From NCBI RefSeq assembly GCF_000283155.1, contig NW_004454178.1:2909888-2973887 (forward strand): a stretch of DNA of 64,000 bases, read 5' to 3'. This document shows, in pieces, positions 23,531 through 36,720 of the stretch. Source of the stretch: Ceratotherium simum simum (lineage: Eukaryota > Chordata > Mammalia > Perissodactyla > Rhinocerotidae). The number at the start of each line of letters is the position of its first letter. Within the stretch, counting starts at the first letter, position 1. The notes under the pieces are model-generated. The model saw only the letters and a list, made by a program, of their open reading frames with translations. It made no database searches and was not told the origin of the DNA. The translations under genes and the position numbers were made by a program.

Positions 23531-26007
23531 ACCCTCTCCTGAGTTTCCATGAGTAGATCTGGCTTTTTAGATGTTGCTAACCTAAGTTTTAAACTAAGTA
23601 TTCTTCCAGTTAGGAAAGGTTGTGTCAAGTTTGCCGTCCTCATGGAAACCTCATACTAGGTTCTTCTATCTGGGCTCCTACTAGAAGGTTTTGGAAAGAC
23701 TTGCTCATATTAGTTCTGTACAGTCCAATGGGAACTATGGGCATCTTGAGGCTGCTGGTTGGGGGGCTATAACATATACCAGACCTGAAGAATGATACTT
23801 TTGCAACCAGATATTTTTCAGGGGCTAGCATGTTAACAGGGAATACCATGAATTTTCACTTACAAAATTTATATTACACTCATTTGCTATCCAGTAAAAT
23901 TTAGATAATTAAAAATTAGAAAAGCAGATAAAAGATAAAATACATTATCATTTGAATATTCTATATAATATTTGTTTCATCAAGAGTGCTAGATCCAGAT
24001 TAAGTCAATCAGACGAATGTAGCAATTTGCTATAGATTATGTTTGGAGAAGAGAAACAGAAATAACACACTTCATGGTATACAGAGAAAAACAGAAAAAC
24101 AAAACCAGAAAACATTGTGGACAGCAGTGAAGGATATGAGCAGGAATAAGTTGGTAGTATCTCTTTGGTCATGATCACATAGTTAACATTCAAGTATTTA
24201 TAGTAATAAAAAATGACATGACTGACATCCAGCTCTTTTAATGTAAAGGAAGTGAAACAAAAGTGATGTTAACAAAGACAGAAAAAGGGTCTGGATTAAG
24301 GACTTGTCTTTATACCCATCCATCCATCTCCCTCTCCAAGCCACCATTATTTCTAAATCTTTGTGTGGAAGTACGTTTTTGTTTTTTGTTTTTTCCTGGC
24401 AATGAGAGAATGTCTGAGCTGAGAGGGTGGTTAAAGAAAATTGATAGATCATAACAGCTTAATGACAGAACAAAAATATTGTGAAAAGTATCCTTTTCAT
24501 CATAATCAATAAAAGTCTCCAAGTCAAAGGCAATAATAAAGCTTTGAAACTCAAGTGTAAGTTGGAAATAATTTGTTATACACACACGCAGAAAATACTG
24601 ACTAGTAACAGCAATCTGGTTGGTAAAAAAAATACTTTTTCTTTATAGAAACTTCCTTGCTAAAATGGCACTAATGTTAGTGTGATTTTACCAACAGGTA
24701 AACCTTAGGAAGATTAGTTGATTATTTTTATCAAAGATGTAAACACTATCAGCTTATTCCTGCTCCTTTTGTTTTTTGAAAGATGGAATGAAACTACACT
24801 GACCACAATAATGCTGCCTTTTAAAATCCCATAAATACATATGGGGTGATATTTAGCATCATCTGAGATTATAATATATTTTGTTTTATTTTAGCAATAT
24901 GCATAATCTTTCACAATAAATAGAGAAGGGCGAAGTAGAAAAGAATTTCCATTTCATACTTTTTTCTCTTTTTGTTTTGTACTCTTTTGAGTGTAGAGTG
25001 TAATAAACTTATTTTTAATTGGAGAAACTCATCTTATAATATTCTGCATTTAACCTTAAACTCTATCCCTTGCCTCAATTAAGTAGGACCAGATAAAACC
25101 GAAATGCAACACTAAGGAATTTCAAGGTTCACAGCCATCTGAAAAGGCAAAGGCCAAATAAAACTGTGATCTATTGCGGAGGGAAAGACAAAGAATTGCT
25201 GAAGGATGTGGTCAAGTCAGTGGGCTATGACGAGGAATGTCTGAAGGCCACCTAAGCGCCAGCCTTGCCGGGGCTGACATCACAACTGCGTGGTCAGCAG
25301 GACAGACACACATTGTTTTCTCTTTCTCGACTCCCTTATATATTAGTTATCTTTTCAATTCTGTGCTAAGTTGGCCATGAGCTTTCTATTACTAGAAAGC
25401 GTAGTATCAGGCATAACTAGGAACTTCTAAAATGAGACCCATCTTCACACACAACACGTAAATACTTACAGGGAAAAAGACTACAGTTTGAATTTAGAAT
25501 CACTGAAATATAGACTAGGAAATCATTTTTGCTTCAGTGAACACCAAATTGTTTTCCGTATAGGAAGTTGTTGTTCTTCCTATCATGATTTTAAATAATC
25601 CCAACAATTCAAATAGACATCATTAAATTGATGTCTTTAAGTTAACGCATTGATTACCACTTCTTTCACCGTGCTATTTTTTTTCTTCAAAAAGTAAGTG
25701 CATGAAGCATGTTTTGGCTGAAACTGTCTGATGTACAAAATAAAATGCATTTAAAAGGTGACGTAGAGTTGAGCTTGCGGATAGGGAGCAGTTTTCGGTT
25801 TGGTTACCGTAGCTAATGAAACATGCACGACAAAAACTGCCACTGGTTTGCAGTCTTATTCTCCCTAATCATGGAAGGTTTACGAACTTTAAAAGTTATT
25901 AGAGAAATGGCATAAATTGAAAAAAAAAATAGTACGTGTATGCTGCAACAGAATATTAGGCATCTCAAAGTACCTAACTCTGTCTTCTGAATATGTTCTC
26001 TTCAAAA
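23531..26007. other. Unassigned intronic sequence
   Basis: No gene or confident repeat seen. Short frames at 24005-24585 lack motifs. A somewhat GC-richer stretch at 25190-25310 has no assignment. Confidence 0.5.
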
Positions 26008-26495
26008 GCAGATGTGTTCATTGCAGCGTTATTCACAATAGCCAAGACTTAGAAGCAACCTAAGTGCCCATCAAGAGATGAATGGGTGAAGAAGATGTGG
26101 TATATATACACAATGGAATACTACTCAGCCATAAGAAACGATGAAATCCAGCCAATTGTGACAACATGGATGGACCTTGAGGGTATTACGCTGAGTGAAA
26201 TAAATCAGAGGGAGAAGGTCAAATACCATATGATCTCACTCATAAGTAGAAGACAAAAACAACAACCAACACAAAGAGACAGAGATTGGATTGGTGGTTA
26301 CTAGAGGGGAAGGAGGGAGGCAGAAGGGTGAAAGGGATGATTAGGCACATGTGTGAGGTGATGGATTGTAATTAGTCTTTGGTGGTGAACATAATGTAAT
26401 CTATGCAGAAATAGAAGTATAATGAGGTACACCTGAAATTTATACAATGTTATAAACCAATGTTACCACAATAAAATTAAAAGGAAAAAAAAGGT
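26008..26495 (+). mobile_element. L1 LINE, 5'-truncated 3' end
   Basis: Contains the carboxyl end of L1 ORF2: a frame at 26086-26304 reads M-W-Y-I-Y-T-M-E-Y-Y-S-A-I-R near its start, the conserved L1 terminal motif. The 3' UTR ends TACACCTGAAATTTATAC, AATAAAATTAAAAGG and an A-rich tail. It is only about 490 bp, so it inserted truncated and is inactive. The terminal frame is barely decayed, so the copy is younger than the L2s. Confidence 0.88.
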
Positions 26496-26799
26496 AGAAA
26501 ATGAAAAAAAAGCAAATGATTTTGTCGAATCTTCTAAGTGAAGAATCAATAGAAATGGAGTATACTCTTTTCTAGACGGCAAAGAAGCAATGTGAAGCTG
26601 GCCAATTTATCTAATTCTTTTTAGCTATGACTTACAAACTTTCAACAAATGTTCACTGGGCTCCTGTTTCATCCCAAGTGATCTGCCAAATGGCCCGGGC
26701 TATGTGCGGTGGGGTAGAAGGAGCAAACAAGTTGTTCTTCAAAGGTGCCATTCATGAGATGTTAACGTGAGTTATGCAATGCTCGCTCTTGGGCTTTGG
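26496..26799. other. Unassigned intronic sequence
   Basis: No gene or clear repeat seen. Confidence 0.5.
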
Positions 26800-26970
26800 A
26801 GGCAGAAAGTCTGGAAATTCAATTTTAATTATGCTGAGAGCAAGCTAAATGACCAAGCAAACTCTTTTAACTCTGAACCACAATTACCTAATCTATAAAT
26901 AGGGTTATTATGAAAAATCAAATTGTGGGAAACATACAATGAACATTCAATAAACATTGGTTCCTTCTAC
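26800..26970 (+). mobile_element. MIR SINE
   Basis: Has TTTGGAGGCAGAAAGTCTGG, AACCACAATTACCTAATCTA, TAAATAGGGTTATTATG and the 3' end CAATAAACATTGGTTCC. Confidence 0.7.
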
Positions 26971-29900
26971 AAACTCTACGTCAAGCACTGAAATTTGGTG
27001 ATATCGAAACTAGAGCCAAGCTGGAGGTTGACCCCTGACTGTTTAACTACATATTATATTACTGCTTTTGCATTTCAAAGTGGTAATACTGGCCAGTGTT
27101 CAACTGAACATGCTTTGGAATGTACTTTCCCAGGAGTGGTGATAAAGCCACAGTCATAATCTTTCACCTAGTCCCCCATATACACAAATGGTGGAGGTTA
27201 TTAATTATGTAATCTATTGCAATGGACAATGGGTTTTAGGTGTTGTACCTATTTGACAGTATTTATTTTATAGCAGAACTTAAAGAATGCATCAAGTGGG
27301 AAAAAAAATTCTCTATTGCAGTGGCGTACTTAATGTATTTGATATCCTGAGCAAATACCTCCTCTACATGACAAAATTATTTTCATTAATAATCACGTGC
27401 TAATCGCTACTTTCTTGACTTGTTCTTTGGTTTAAAATAATTGATATAAAATGAAGAATAAATTTTAATTTGTAAGATATTATTCAAAATCAGTAAAAAA
27501 TATTTCATGAGTAAACTAAAATGTGCTAGTTACCAAATAAAATATTACATCTTGTAGTTGGTATTCTGTTTTACTATTTTATAAATTTAAATATAAAGGA
27601 CCCCAAGTAATCACATAGAGTAACAGACTTGAAATAACTCAAGTTCCATTGCTTCATGTTTATAATCATGCGCCATTGCTATCATTGTTAATTTTGAGAC
27701 TACGGTTGTATGTAATATCACACAAACAGGGATTAAACACAGGGATATACAATAATACACAGGTTAGTCACATGAACTGCACCCAGAACAATTTTAAATC
27801 ATTTCAAACAAACTTACTCTCCAAACTAAAGTATGTAGTCAAGTCTCTGTGTGGAGGGGTCTGTAGAGCTAAGAGTTCTCTAAATTAATCTCAACATAAA
27901 ACATTTATTAAAAGATAAATAATTAAAATGTGCTAATTTGAAGCTTGCACATATGGTTTTAAAACTCAATGGTATCCATAGCATTCTTTTTTAGAACTTA
28001 GATTGATAAAAAAAATATTTTTCACTAAGGTGTATTTTATAATGGACATGATTGAAGATTCACAGTCTATGGTAATAATCAAAAATATTGGCTTTCATCA
28101 CTGTTTTTTATTCTCAACAATGTACCACCTCATGTTTGCACCCAAGGGGCAGCACTCGCAGGAGTCCACTCTTGGTACACCACTGCTCTAGTGTCAGAAT
28201 TTCACTAGTTAAGGGCTTTTCTTTCCCACACAGTCACAAATTAGTTAGGGTAACATTAATTGCTATCATAGGAAGACTCAAAATGCGTACTGGCCCAAAT
28301 ATATGGAGTTAGAAATTTCTTGCCCATGTAAATCTCAGAAGTATTTACGTACCCCTTATGAAGCTGTAATTTTCAAGGGGTGATTTTTATAAAGGTGGAG
28401 AACAGTGGGGAATATATTTGAAAATCTTTTATAGACTAGGCTTGAAAGTGGCATGTGGCATTTCCTTTCATATTTAGTTGAGAAACTTAGTTACATGACC
28501 ACACTTAACTGCAAAGGAGACTGTGAAATTTGTTTTAACTGTATCCTCAGGAAGAAAACAGATATTGGTGAGCTGCTAGTTGTCTCTACCACACCTACTT
28601 TAAACCCTTTGTATCTTGTTTGGCAAGAATTTACCCTAGTGTCTGATATTTCCTTAAGTCTCAACACAGCACCTGCCTCCCTTTACTGTAATACCTTTCC
28701 ATGTGCTCCCATGCCACTTGCTCTGATTAAAATATAATTGAAAGGGAGTGGGATGTTGAATTCCAGGTACCATAAATGGAATTTTATAGACATTTACTCC
28801 TTTCATCTCAGTAACTAATTTAATCCAATGTTCTTTCCTAAAACTCCTTTTCCGAATGACCCATAAATACTGCCTGAAGACTTGCTAAATAGGGAACTAT
28901 GATTACACAACTGCTGTTACAAGTCTTTCACCCACCACCCAACCCACCCAACCCCTAAAACTCAGCACTATGAAAAAATTGACTTTGTGTTTATACCATC
29001 ATTATCTATACTTCCTTATTTTGGAACAGTTTCCCCAAACTCAATCCAGTTTCATCACCAGATAATTTCTGCCCTTAGTTTGCTCCACCGGGGCCCCTTA
29101 CATCATCATCCTACCTGGTTATCCCCTCTTTGACCAGCAAACCAGACATTTCCTTAACCTACTCCCTCAGCCACTGCTTACTCATCTCATGCACTCTCTC
29201 TCCAGAGCTGTTCTATCTCAGGTTATATCGAGTGAATGTGACATTATTAATCTATGCCGTTGTATAAGACCACAGACCAGCCAAACATTGGGTGTTACTC
29301 TGATGTCATAAGCAAAAGTTTGTAAGACACTCATGAGAAAGCCAAACTACTTTATGAGAACATGGACTTTAAGCTAAATAGGATACAAAATTTTAATAGA
29401 GGTGATTTTTGTTTTCGTTACATGATTGTAGACTACGACAGGTACGACTGGACTAAATTATATCTCTTAACATAGTGCTTCAATTACTGATGGTTTAGGT
29501 TCTAGAAGATAGAATGGTGGAGGGCAAGGTGAAAATAGTGACTTGTTGATGAAACCATATTGTGCCTAGTTTTGAAAGTAAATTCCCGCCATCGATATTT
29601 TGTTTTCAGTAAGTTAAAAGAAAATGACTTGTGAATTTGAAAATTTAAATATAATGTGGATATATTCTGTCCACTTTACAAAATATAGATTTAGCCTCAT
29701 TTCATTAAGTAGAAGAAATAGGCATGACACTTTTTTGGAACATAAAGGTACAATACCACCAAGGCAATGGAACGGACGTCTGTTTTCACTTCTGGCCTCT
29801 AAGATAATGAGAACATTTCATCCACTGCCCTGTTTACATAAATAATGAGATTCTAAAACAAAAAGAGGCAATCATCAGTCTTCACATCAACAAAACACCT

Positions 29901-29984
29901 TCAAGCAGAAAAGCATGACAACCATATAAGCTTTAGATTCTGGGAATCACCATTGAGAGAGAGGAAAATAAAACCAGTAGACAG
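26971..29984. other. Unassigned intronic sequence
   Basis: About 3 kb, gene-free. The C-rich stretch CACCCACCACCCAACCCACC near 28929 is the only low-complexity feature noted. Confidence 0.5.
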
Positions 29985-30130
29985 AGTCCAATACAATCAT
30001 GTCTACACTTGACTCCAGCCCTGTGCCCTTTGAAAAGTCATTTTTCCTCTGCAGGCCTCAGTTTCTTGGTTGGTTGGTTTTCCTTATCTGAAAATTAAAG
30101 GAGTTGGTTCCTTCCATCTCTAGAATATTA
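29985..30130 (+). mobile_element. MIR-like SINE fragment
   Basis: Has GACTCCAGCCCTGTGCCCTT, AGGCCTCAGTTTCTTGG and TTATCTGAAAATTAAAGG, a MIR-type core with an internal GGTT expansion. Confidence 0.55.
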
Positions 30131-30214
30131 TATTTACAGGGAGTGTAAAAACTACTTAATCCACATAACTGTAGGCTAAAATAAAATAGTATTGTATCAT
30201 GTAATCTTTAACAT

Positions 30215-30259
30215 TTACATAGTAGACACTAAATAGTATTTTTAGTATCTACTATGTAA
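30215..30259. repeat. Inverted repeat with 17-bp arms
   Basis: The left arm TTACATAGTAGACACTA (30215-30231) and right arm TAGTATCTACTATGTAA (30243-30259) pair at 16 of 17 positions around an 11-base loop. It may be a remnant of a miniature inverted-repeat element or chance in AT-rich DNA. Confidence 0.7.
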
Positions 30260-31554
30260 TCTCTTCTATTAAAAAAATAGTTCAACCATCTTCTACAATG
30301 CATACAATAGTACATCAGTGACACTCATTTATCACATAATTCCAAAGCACTCAGACAGAGAAGAGGAGAAATCCAACCCTTTTCTATCCCCCTGAAATTC
30401 CGTAACAGGTGTGCTCAGAAACAAAACCATTTAACACAGGTCACACACCTAGAATATTTGCACAATCCCAATAGCAGCATGAACTATTCACTAAGGGCAG
30501 AGGCAGGGCACTGATGATTTGCTAAATTTCGCTGAGACCTTTGCGTGAGTGAAAAAATCTTGGTAGATTTCATGCCCTGAACTTCATCTGTACGTATAAT
30601 TATATTTTTGAAATTTCCTTGAGAATAATAATTGTAACCTTTCATCAGGGTGGATTTGTTCTCAGGAGAGCCAACCCCTCCACTGCCCACCCCAGGGAAC
30701 AAAACGCCCATTGTCCTGCGGAGAAGCCAGCAATGTGACAACTAGAGGACTGCACCTGTTCCTTCACTGTTATCAAATGCCAGCCGGGGGGCTACCCCTG
30801 GTAAGAGAACACTGACTTCTAAACCACAGAGCAACATACACTCTTCTGAAAAAATCTTTTGTGTGCAAACAGAGGTTTAACAACATGCCTTCTTCCTGGG
30901 AGGAAAAGCAGCATGCCTCTTACCAGCATGGCTTCAAGACATTGTCATCCTTTGCAAGCTCAGTATTAGGAATGAAGTTATATTAAGCTTTCCATGATCG
31001 TCCAGCTTTAAGAGTTAAAAATGAAGGACTCATGACAAGAAAATGATATTAGTGTGGCATCAAGCCTGTGTTTGTCTTGCAAGGAAGCGATTACTTGAAT
31101 CACTCATAGAAATTCTGAAGTTTCTAAAATAAAAACTCGCTTTGTACAGCATATTGAAAAGACAGTTAGCAGAATGCTCCCTCCTAAGCTACAGCTCCCA
31201 AAACAATGCCCTACGTGTAAGTCAAGGGTGACTCGATGTCTGGTTTCAACTTTTCATCTCTTAGGTTAAGAGTACGGGAGCAAGTGCTTTTAATTGTTCC
31301 CTCTTAGTAGGAGATAAGTGTTAATCTAATAGTCTTAAACAAATAAACACACAAACCAATAAGCAAACAAAAAGAGAACTCAGGTGCACGTAACAGGAAT
31401 TCACTTCAGTGCCATCTTTCTGTATTCTGCCCTCAGTTAATACAGTTTGTGATCTCAAATTCTGGGTATGTGATTTCACAAATCCTGACTGCTGACTGTG
31501 GCAGCTATCTCTGTAGACACACATACAGAAGTTGAATGTTTTATCTTCGGTATG

Positions 31555-31617
31555 AGTGTGTGTGTGTGTGAGTGGTGGTATCTGAGAGAGAGACAGAGAT
31601 AGACGAGTGTGTGTGAG
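31555..31617. repeat. GT then GA-rich simple repeat
   Basis: (GT)n followed by GAGAGAGACAGAGAT and GTGTGTGTGAG units. Confidence 0.8.
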
Positions 31618-32100
31618 AAAGGGGGAGAATATGATTGCATAGTTCATTTGTAGTTTACTCTTTTACTCTTTCTCTGAGCAGGATGTTTCAAAAGAAAGCC
31701 ATGTGTTTTAAAACATAAAAAAGAAAACCAAAAGGTTTCTCGCAAGACAGACCCTAGAGCAGTTTGAAAACATCAAATAAAACCCCTCCAGCATGTTCTC
31801 CCCACATGATGACTTTGTATATTCATTTCAGCCTGTGGGCACATTTCTCATGACACACAAAAAGTTTCAGTGCCTTGTTGATAGATATAAACATATATGG
31901 ATTACTCATCGCCATTCTGTCTACTGAGTTCCATAATGCTTTCTACAAAATTAACCTCATATGATAATGAATTTTTCGAAGCCAAATATGATTTCAGACC
32001 ACGATTGGAAAAGTAGGGTTATAACAAGTTGATTATGTTGTTCCTTGGATATTTGTCAACAACACACGCTGTGCATGGTTATACATCATGGTCAGAAACT

Positions 32101-32256
32101 ATACACACATAAATAAATGTAAATATCTATCTATCTACATATATGCACACACATATACATATATGTATGTTACATTTATGTGAAGAGATATAATGTATGT
32201 TTGTGTTTATGTATGTGTGTATGTTTATGTATTTATGTGTATATATATACACATAG
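32101..32256. repeat. ATGT/ATAT low-complexity block
   Basis: Imperfect TATCTATC, ATACATATATG, TATGTATGTGTG and TGTATATATATACA units, partly self-complementary. Confidence 0.8.
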
Positions 32257-34199
32257 CCTCTTTTTCTATTATCTATTTATAAGCCTATTTTTCTGTGTTT
32301 CTGTTTGGTCATCTAATTTGCCTTTTACTTAGTTTTAGGTATGTATCTGTATTTATTTTTCTGTTTAAAACTTTGAAATAGACATAATCTCTTCACGTGT
32401 ATGGACTTATTATTACAATTGTTTTACAGAAAATTGATTCTGTGCTCTAACATAATGTTTTAAATGCTATAACTTCTCAACTTTTAAGTCACAGAATTCA
32501 AAGAGTTGAAGCAAAGATATAGAAATAATTGTTATATGCTTTCATTTTGTGCAAACAAGAGAGTCAAGGTCATGATTTTCTTTGTATTAGAAAACTTTCG
32601 GTCTTGTGTTTCGAAATAAAAAAATAGACTGGAACTTTTACAGTGGTTCTAAGCAACCAGGGGTCTAAGCTGCCCATTACCTTACTTACGGGGTAGAAGA
32701 ATACACGCAAACATGCAAAATAAGTCTACAAATATATTTGAGATGCCACTAAGAAGCCTTCCCTGAGCCCTTATCTATGGAGTAAAGATTCTAATTTTAG
32801 AATGCAAGCCCCAAGCTTCATATGGTTACTGTCTGGAAACCAAGCTGCTCTCCACAGGTGTCTCACATCTCACTGTTTTGACAGCACACGGTTCACTTCT
32901 TTTTCACACTCTGGCAGAGAGACCCAGCCATGCGATAGCAATTGAGCCACCAAAAACACTATTAGCACCATAACCCTAAAGAAGCCTGCCCCTTCTTTAG
33001 AAGTTCAAGTTCTCAAGCAAACAATACGTAGGTATTTTAATTATTTTTAAAAACCCTGGAAAATATCTTTTAAAATACATCTTAGCTATGTAAAATAAAT
33101 CATCAAAATATCCTTATTGCAAGTTCAGCAAGTGAGGAGAGGTGAAAAATGTACTCTGTATTGTTTCTGCTTATTTAAAACTAAGTATGAAATATTTAAG
33201 CACCCAAATCCCATTCTTTATTGTATAATGGGGTTTTAAAAGAAAGCAATGATTATTGAGTTTCTGATACAATATAAAGGTAATCTCTGGGGAAATAAAT
33301 TCTGAGCTGAACTGGTCGCTCTGCCTCTCAGGGACATTTGAATTCTTTGAGAGGAACAAAGAAATTAAGAAATGAACAACAATGAATAGGATTTGCTTGG
33401 CACCACTGAGAAACCTTGGCTTAAACTCAATATTTAAAACCAACTAAATTGGTTTCGTTGCTTAGCTCATGTTCTTTTTCTTTTTCTCCCTAAAAGTCAT
33501 CCAAAGGTTTTTTTTTTTTTTTTCCTGAGGTTTCGCAAACTTAGCAGAGAAATAAAACAATTTATTAAAAGAATAATGGGTCTATCTTTAACGACACATA
33601 GCCAAATATAAATGCACATGGATACTATTACTTCAGCACATTGGTATCCCTATGCTGGGAAATAAATACACACTGAACAATTAAACCCTAATAGAGGTCC
33701 CTAGATAGCCACATGGAGTTGCATTTTTAATTCAGTGCTTGAACTTCAGTTCTCAAGTGTTCAGAATGCAAAAATGCAGTATCATTCTCTGCCTACTTGG
33801 AAGGGTTAACGTCATGTCATCACTTGTTCTAAGGAAGAAAGCTGAGTGCTAAAAATGTGACTCACACTTTTCCTCAGAATTTCTCCAGGAAGATAGGCAG
33901 CAGGTAGGTATTATCAAGTGATAAAAGAAAAGGAAAAAAAAATCCTAAGACAATTCATCTTTCATTTCAGAACTGAAAACTCAGTGCAAGAGGTATTAGG
34001 TGATTTATCTAAGGTACAAGTGGGATGAGAATATGAATCTTCTGGTTGCTAGTGAGAATAGGCTTTACTAAAATCAAATACATCTGTCAAAACAGAACCA
34101 ATAAAGAACGCATCTTATATAGATGTGGCAAGAACTAACTAAGAAATTAATACTCAGACAGTGTTACTCCACTGAGAACTATGTAAAGAAGGGGTAGAC

Positions 34200-34400
34200 A
34201 GGAAAAGAACTAACTCTATTTTGCGTTAAGCACCATGCTAGGCAGTTTGCCTGCATTTTTGCATTCAATTCTCATTTTCAGATGAGGAAACTGAGGCACG
34301 GCAGTTAAATGATTTTGACATTTCCCTTGTTGGTTGCAGTGCTGGTATGAAATTTCAAATGTATCAGGTTTCAAAACTCAGGTTCTTTCTACTATTTCAT
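34200..34400 (-). mobile_element. MIR SINE, antisense
   Basis: Has AAGCACCATGCTAGGCAGTT, TCAGATGAGGAAACTGAGGC and CTCAGGTTCTTTCTACTATT, in reverse MIR order. Confidence 0.8.
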
Positions 34401-36499
34401 GCTGCTGGGACTAGAAGAGTGTAAGTTGGAAATATAGTTTTCATGATCTAGAAACATACCTTCTTATCTAGAGCACATGATCTAGATTTGAATTGTGATC
34501 ATAAGTCAACGTTCTCAGGCAAAAGTTATACTTCCGGATCAAGAATTTTTCAATCATTTTACTTCTGAGCTCTATTTTTATCATTTGTCCCTTCCCAAAA
34601 CTATTCCAGACTTTATGCCCAAATCTTGGAGTATGTCTTGAATACAACAAAAGCTACTTAATTCTCTGTGATTGTTTACATGTTTTCATGAGCTAAGTGC
34701 TAATCAGACAACTATAAACGGCACAGAGTTGGCTCTAACTTACACAAACACTATAGACAAGAATGGAGTTTACACTATGTTTGTCTTTTGTATCTCACTG
34801 ATTTTATTGCACTTTTTTCAAAGGATTTATTCCACATTACAAACTAATTGGCTTAAACAGTCATTTGCAATTATAATTAGAAATGGTTTTCTTTATGAAA
34901 ACCCATCATTTTACGGTTTATCTGCACATGCGAAATTTAGAAACACTATAGTTTTGAAGCTTTAGTTTCTATTAATTTCAAGGTTATATGTTACTATTTT
35001 TTCTTCATTAAAAATCTAAGATTTTGTGATTCAAAAGAAAATGTTTCAAAGTCTTCTCTGGTCCTGAATATCTCTTACTAAGTCATATTATAATGGACTA
35101 AAATGTAAATGAACTGAAAAGTTACACTAAATCTCTTCCTGATTTAAATTTAAATCAGACATCAGAACTGACACGAAATGGCTCAACAAATACTATTCAT
35201 TTTTAAGTATTTTTCAATATTTTGTATTTAATAATCAACCATGTGTAATTTAAGAAGTCACTGCCCACAGTAATACATATTAAATACATGAAACAGTTGG
35301 ATAGCTACTTAAATTACGCAAATGATTTTCAATAAACTCACAAAGGAGTTGATAACCTATCTTGTGACCTCTGATGTATTTATCTTATACAAGTGATAGT
35401 CAGATTTTCTTAATTTTTAAGAGGCGCTTGAGCCAAGACACTAATTCTTAATTTACCCTTTTCCCCTGAGCACCATAGGCCTGCATTTGAAGCATGATAC
35501 AATTTTAATTGCAAAGATTTATCATTATGACATGTAATTTCTAACTACATGAAATGACAATGTAACGCATAGGTGTGAAATGCAGCCACACGTTCACTAC
35601 GTGAAACGTAATAGCAATGACATAGGCCGCATCCCTGTTTCATTTCACCTTTCTACTCGTGCTATAGAAAGGACACAGCTACAGACATGCCGAGCACTAC
35701 TTCCTCATCTTCTCCACCTTTTTCCTTGCAAAACACACTAAACAGTATTCTTTGAACAACACTATAAAGCCCATGTAAAATTTCATAGTATTTTGTAGGT
35801 AGTAGGTGAATTTGGATTACAATTGGGTCACACACGAACTCCAGAATTTATTTCATTTCTTTTTCTTCCCATTGGTGGATGAGAATGCAGACCTAAGCAC
35901 ATATGGATTGGCATATATATTTTTTAAATTCTTTAAATTGTTACTTCCTTCTGTCTAGTACCTTGAATAACATCACATTTTTGGAATAATATAGTAGAAA
36001 GAGCACTAGACTAAGACAAAGACAAAAAACCTTATCTTGATGAAACCCACAAATTCTAGAGCTAAATCACAACGAAATAATACACACCCCCAATACAGTT
36101 ATTTGTCTGTTCTTTTGAATTTTAGTGTTAATAAAGGAAAGGTCGTGAAGTCAGTTCCCAATTAGAGTATTTAATTTAATTCTGTTATACTCTATCATTT
36201 AGTTCCTAATATCTGTAGAAATAAACCTAAATAGCCTGTTAAACTGCTTCAGTAGCATAAGAAATAATTCAATCCATTCATGCAATCTGCATCTCTTATA
36301 GACGTATTTACTTTCTTAGGTAAGATGTCTACACTAACCAAAATCTCATTGAGAAATAACAAAGAAAGAATGCATTGAAGAGCTGACACCTGGACCATAT
36401 GAGGCATTTCACAGATTCTCAGCTCATTTGCACGTAGCAGAAGATGATAAGAGCTCAGTGTCATGTGATCTCCCTCCTCCTCAGAGTCTCTGTAGCATC
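34401..36499. other. Unassigned intronic sequence
   Basis: About 2 kb of AT-rich DNA with no gene or named repeat recognised. The 97-codon frame at 34672-34965 has no familiar motif. Confidence 0.5.
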
Positions 36500-36720
36500 G
36501 TGATAAAAGAAAAACCTGGCTTCAAATCTGAGCTCCATAAATTACTGTGCGCTCTGTGGCATGTGACTTAATATTTTAAAACTGCCGTTTCTTTATCTTC
36601 AAAATGGAAATAACCATAGTGAGCAACTAATTAATGGTTATTATAAGGATGAAGAGAGATAATGTTTGTAAGCCATTGACTTCTACTAGTAAATGCTTAT
36701 TAATTATGGATAGTATTATT
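36500..36720 (+). mobile_element. MIR SINE
   Basis: Has CTGGCTTCAAATCTGAGCTC, TCTGTGGCATGTGACTTAAT and TTTCTTTATCTTCAAAATGG, then a TTATAAGGATGAAGAGAGAT block. Confidence 0.8.

Larger units (their letters stand above)
30131..34199. other. Unassigned intronic sequence with simple repeats
   Basis: About 4 kb, gene-free. It contains the hairpin at 30215-30259, GT/GA-rich DNA at 31555-31617, the ATG-type low-complexity block at 32101-32256 and poly-T at 33508-33523. Confidence 0.5.

Noticed and set aside
26086..26304. Frame resembling a reverse-transcriptase protein end
   Set aside because: It is the remnant carboxyl end of L1 ORF2 in a roughly 490-bp truncated copy.
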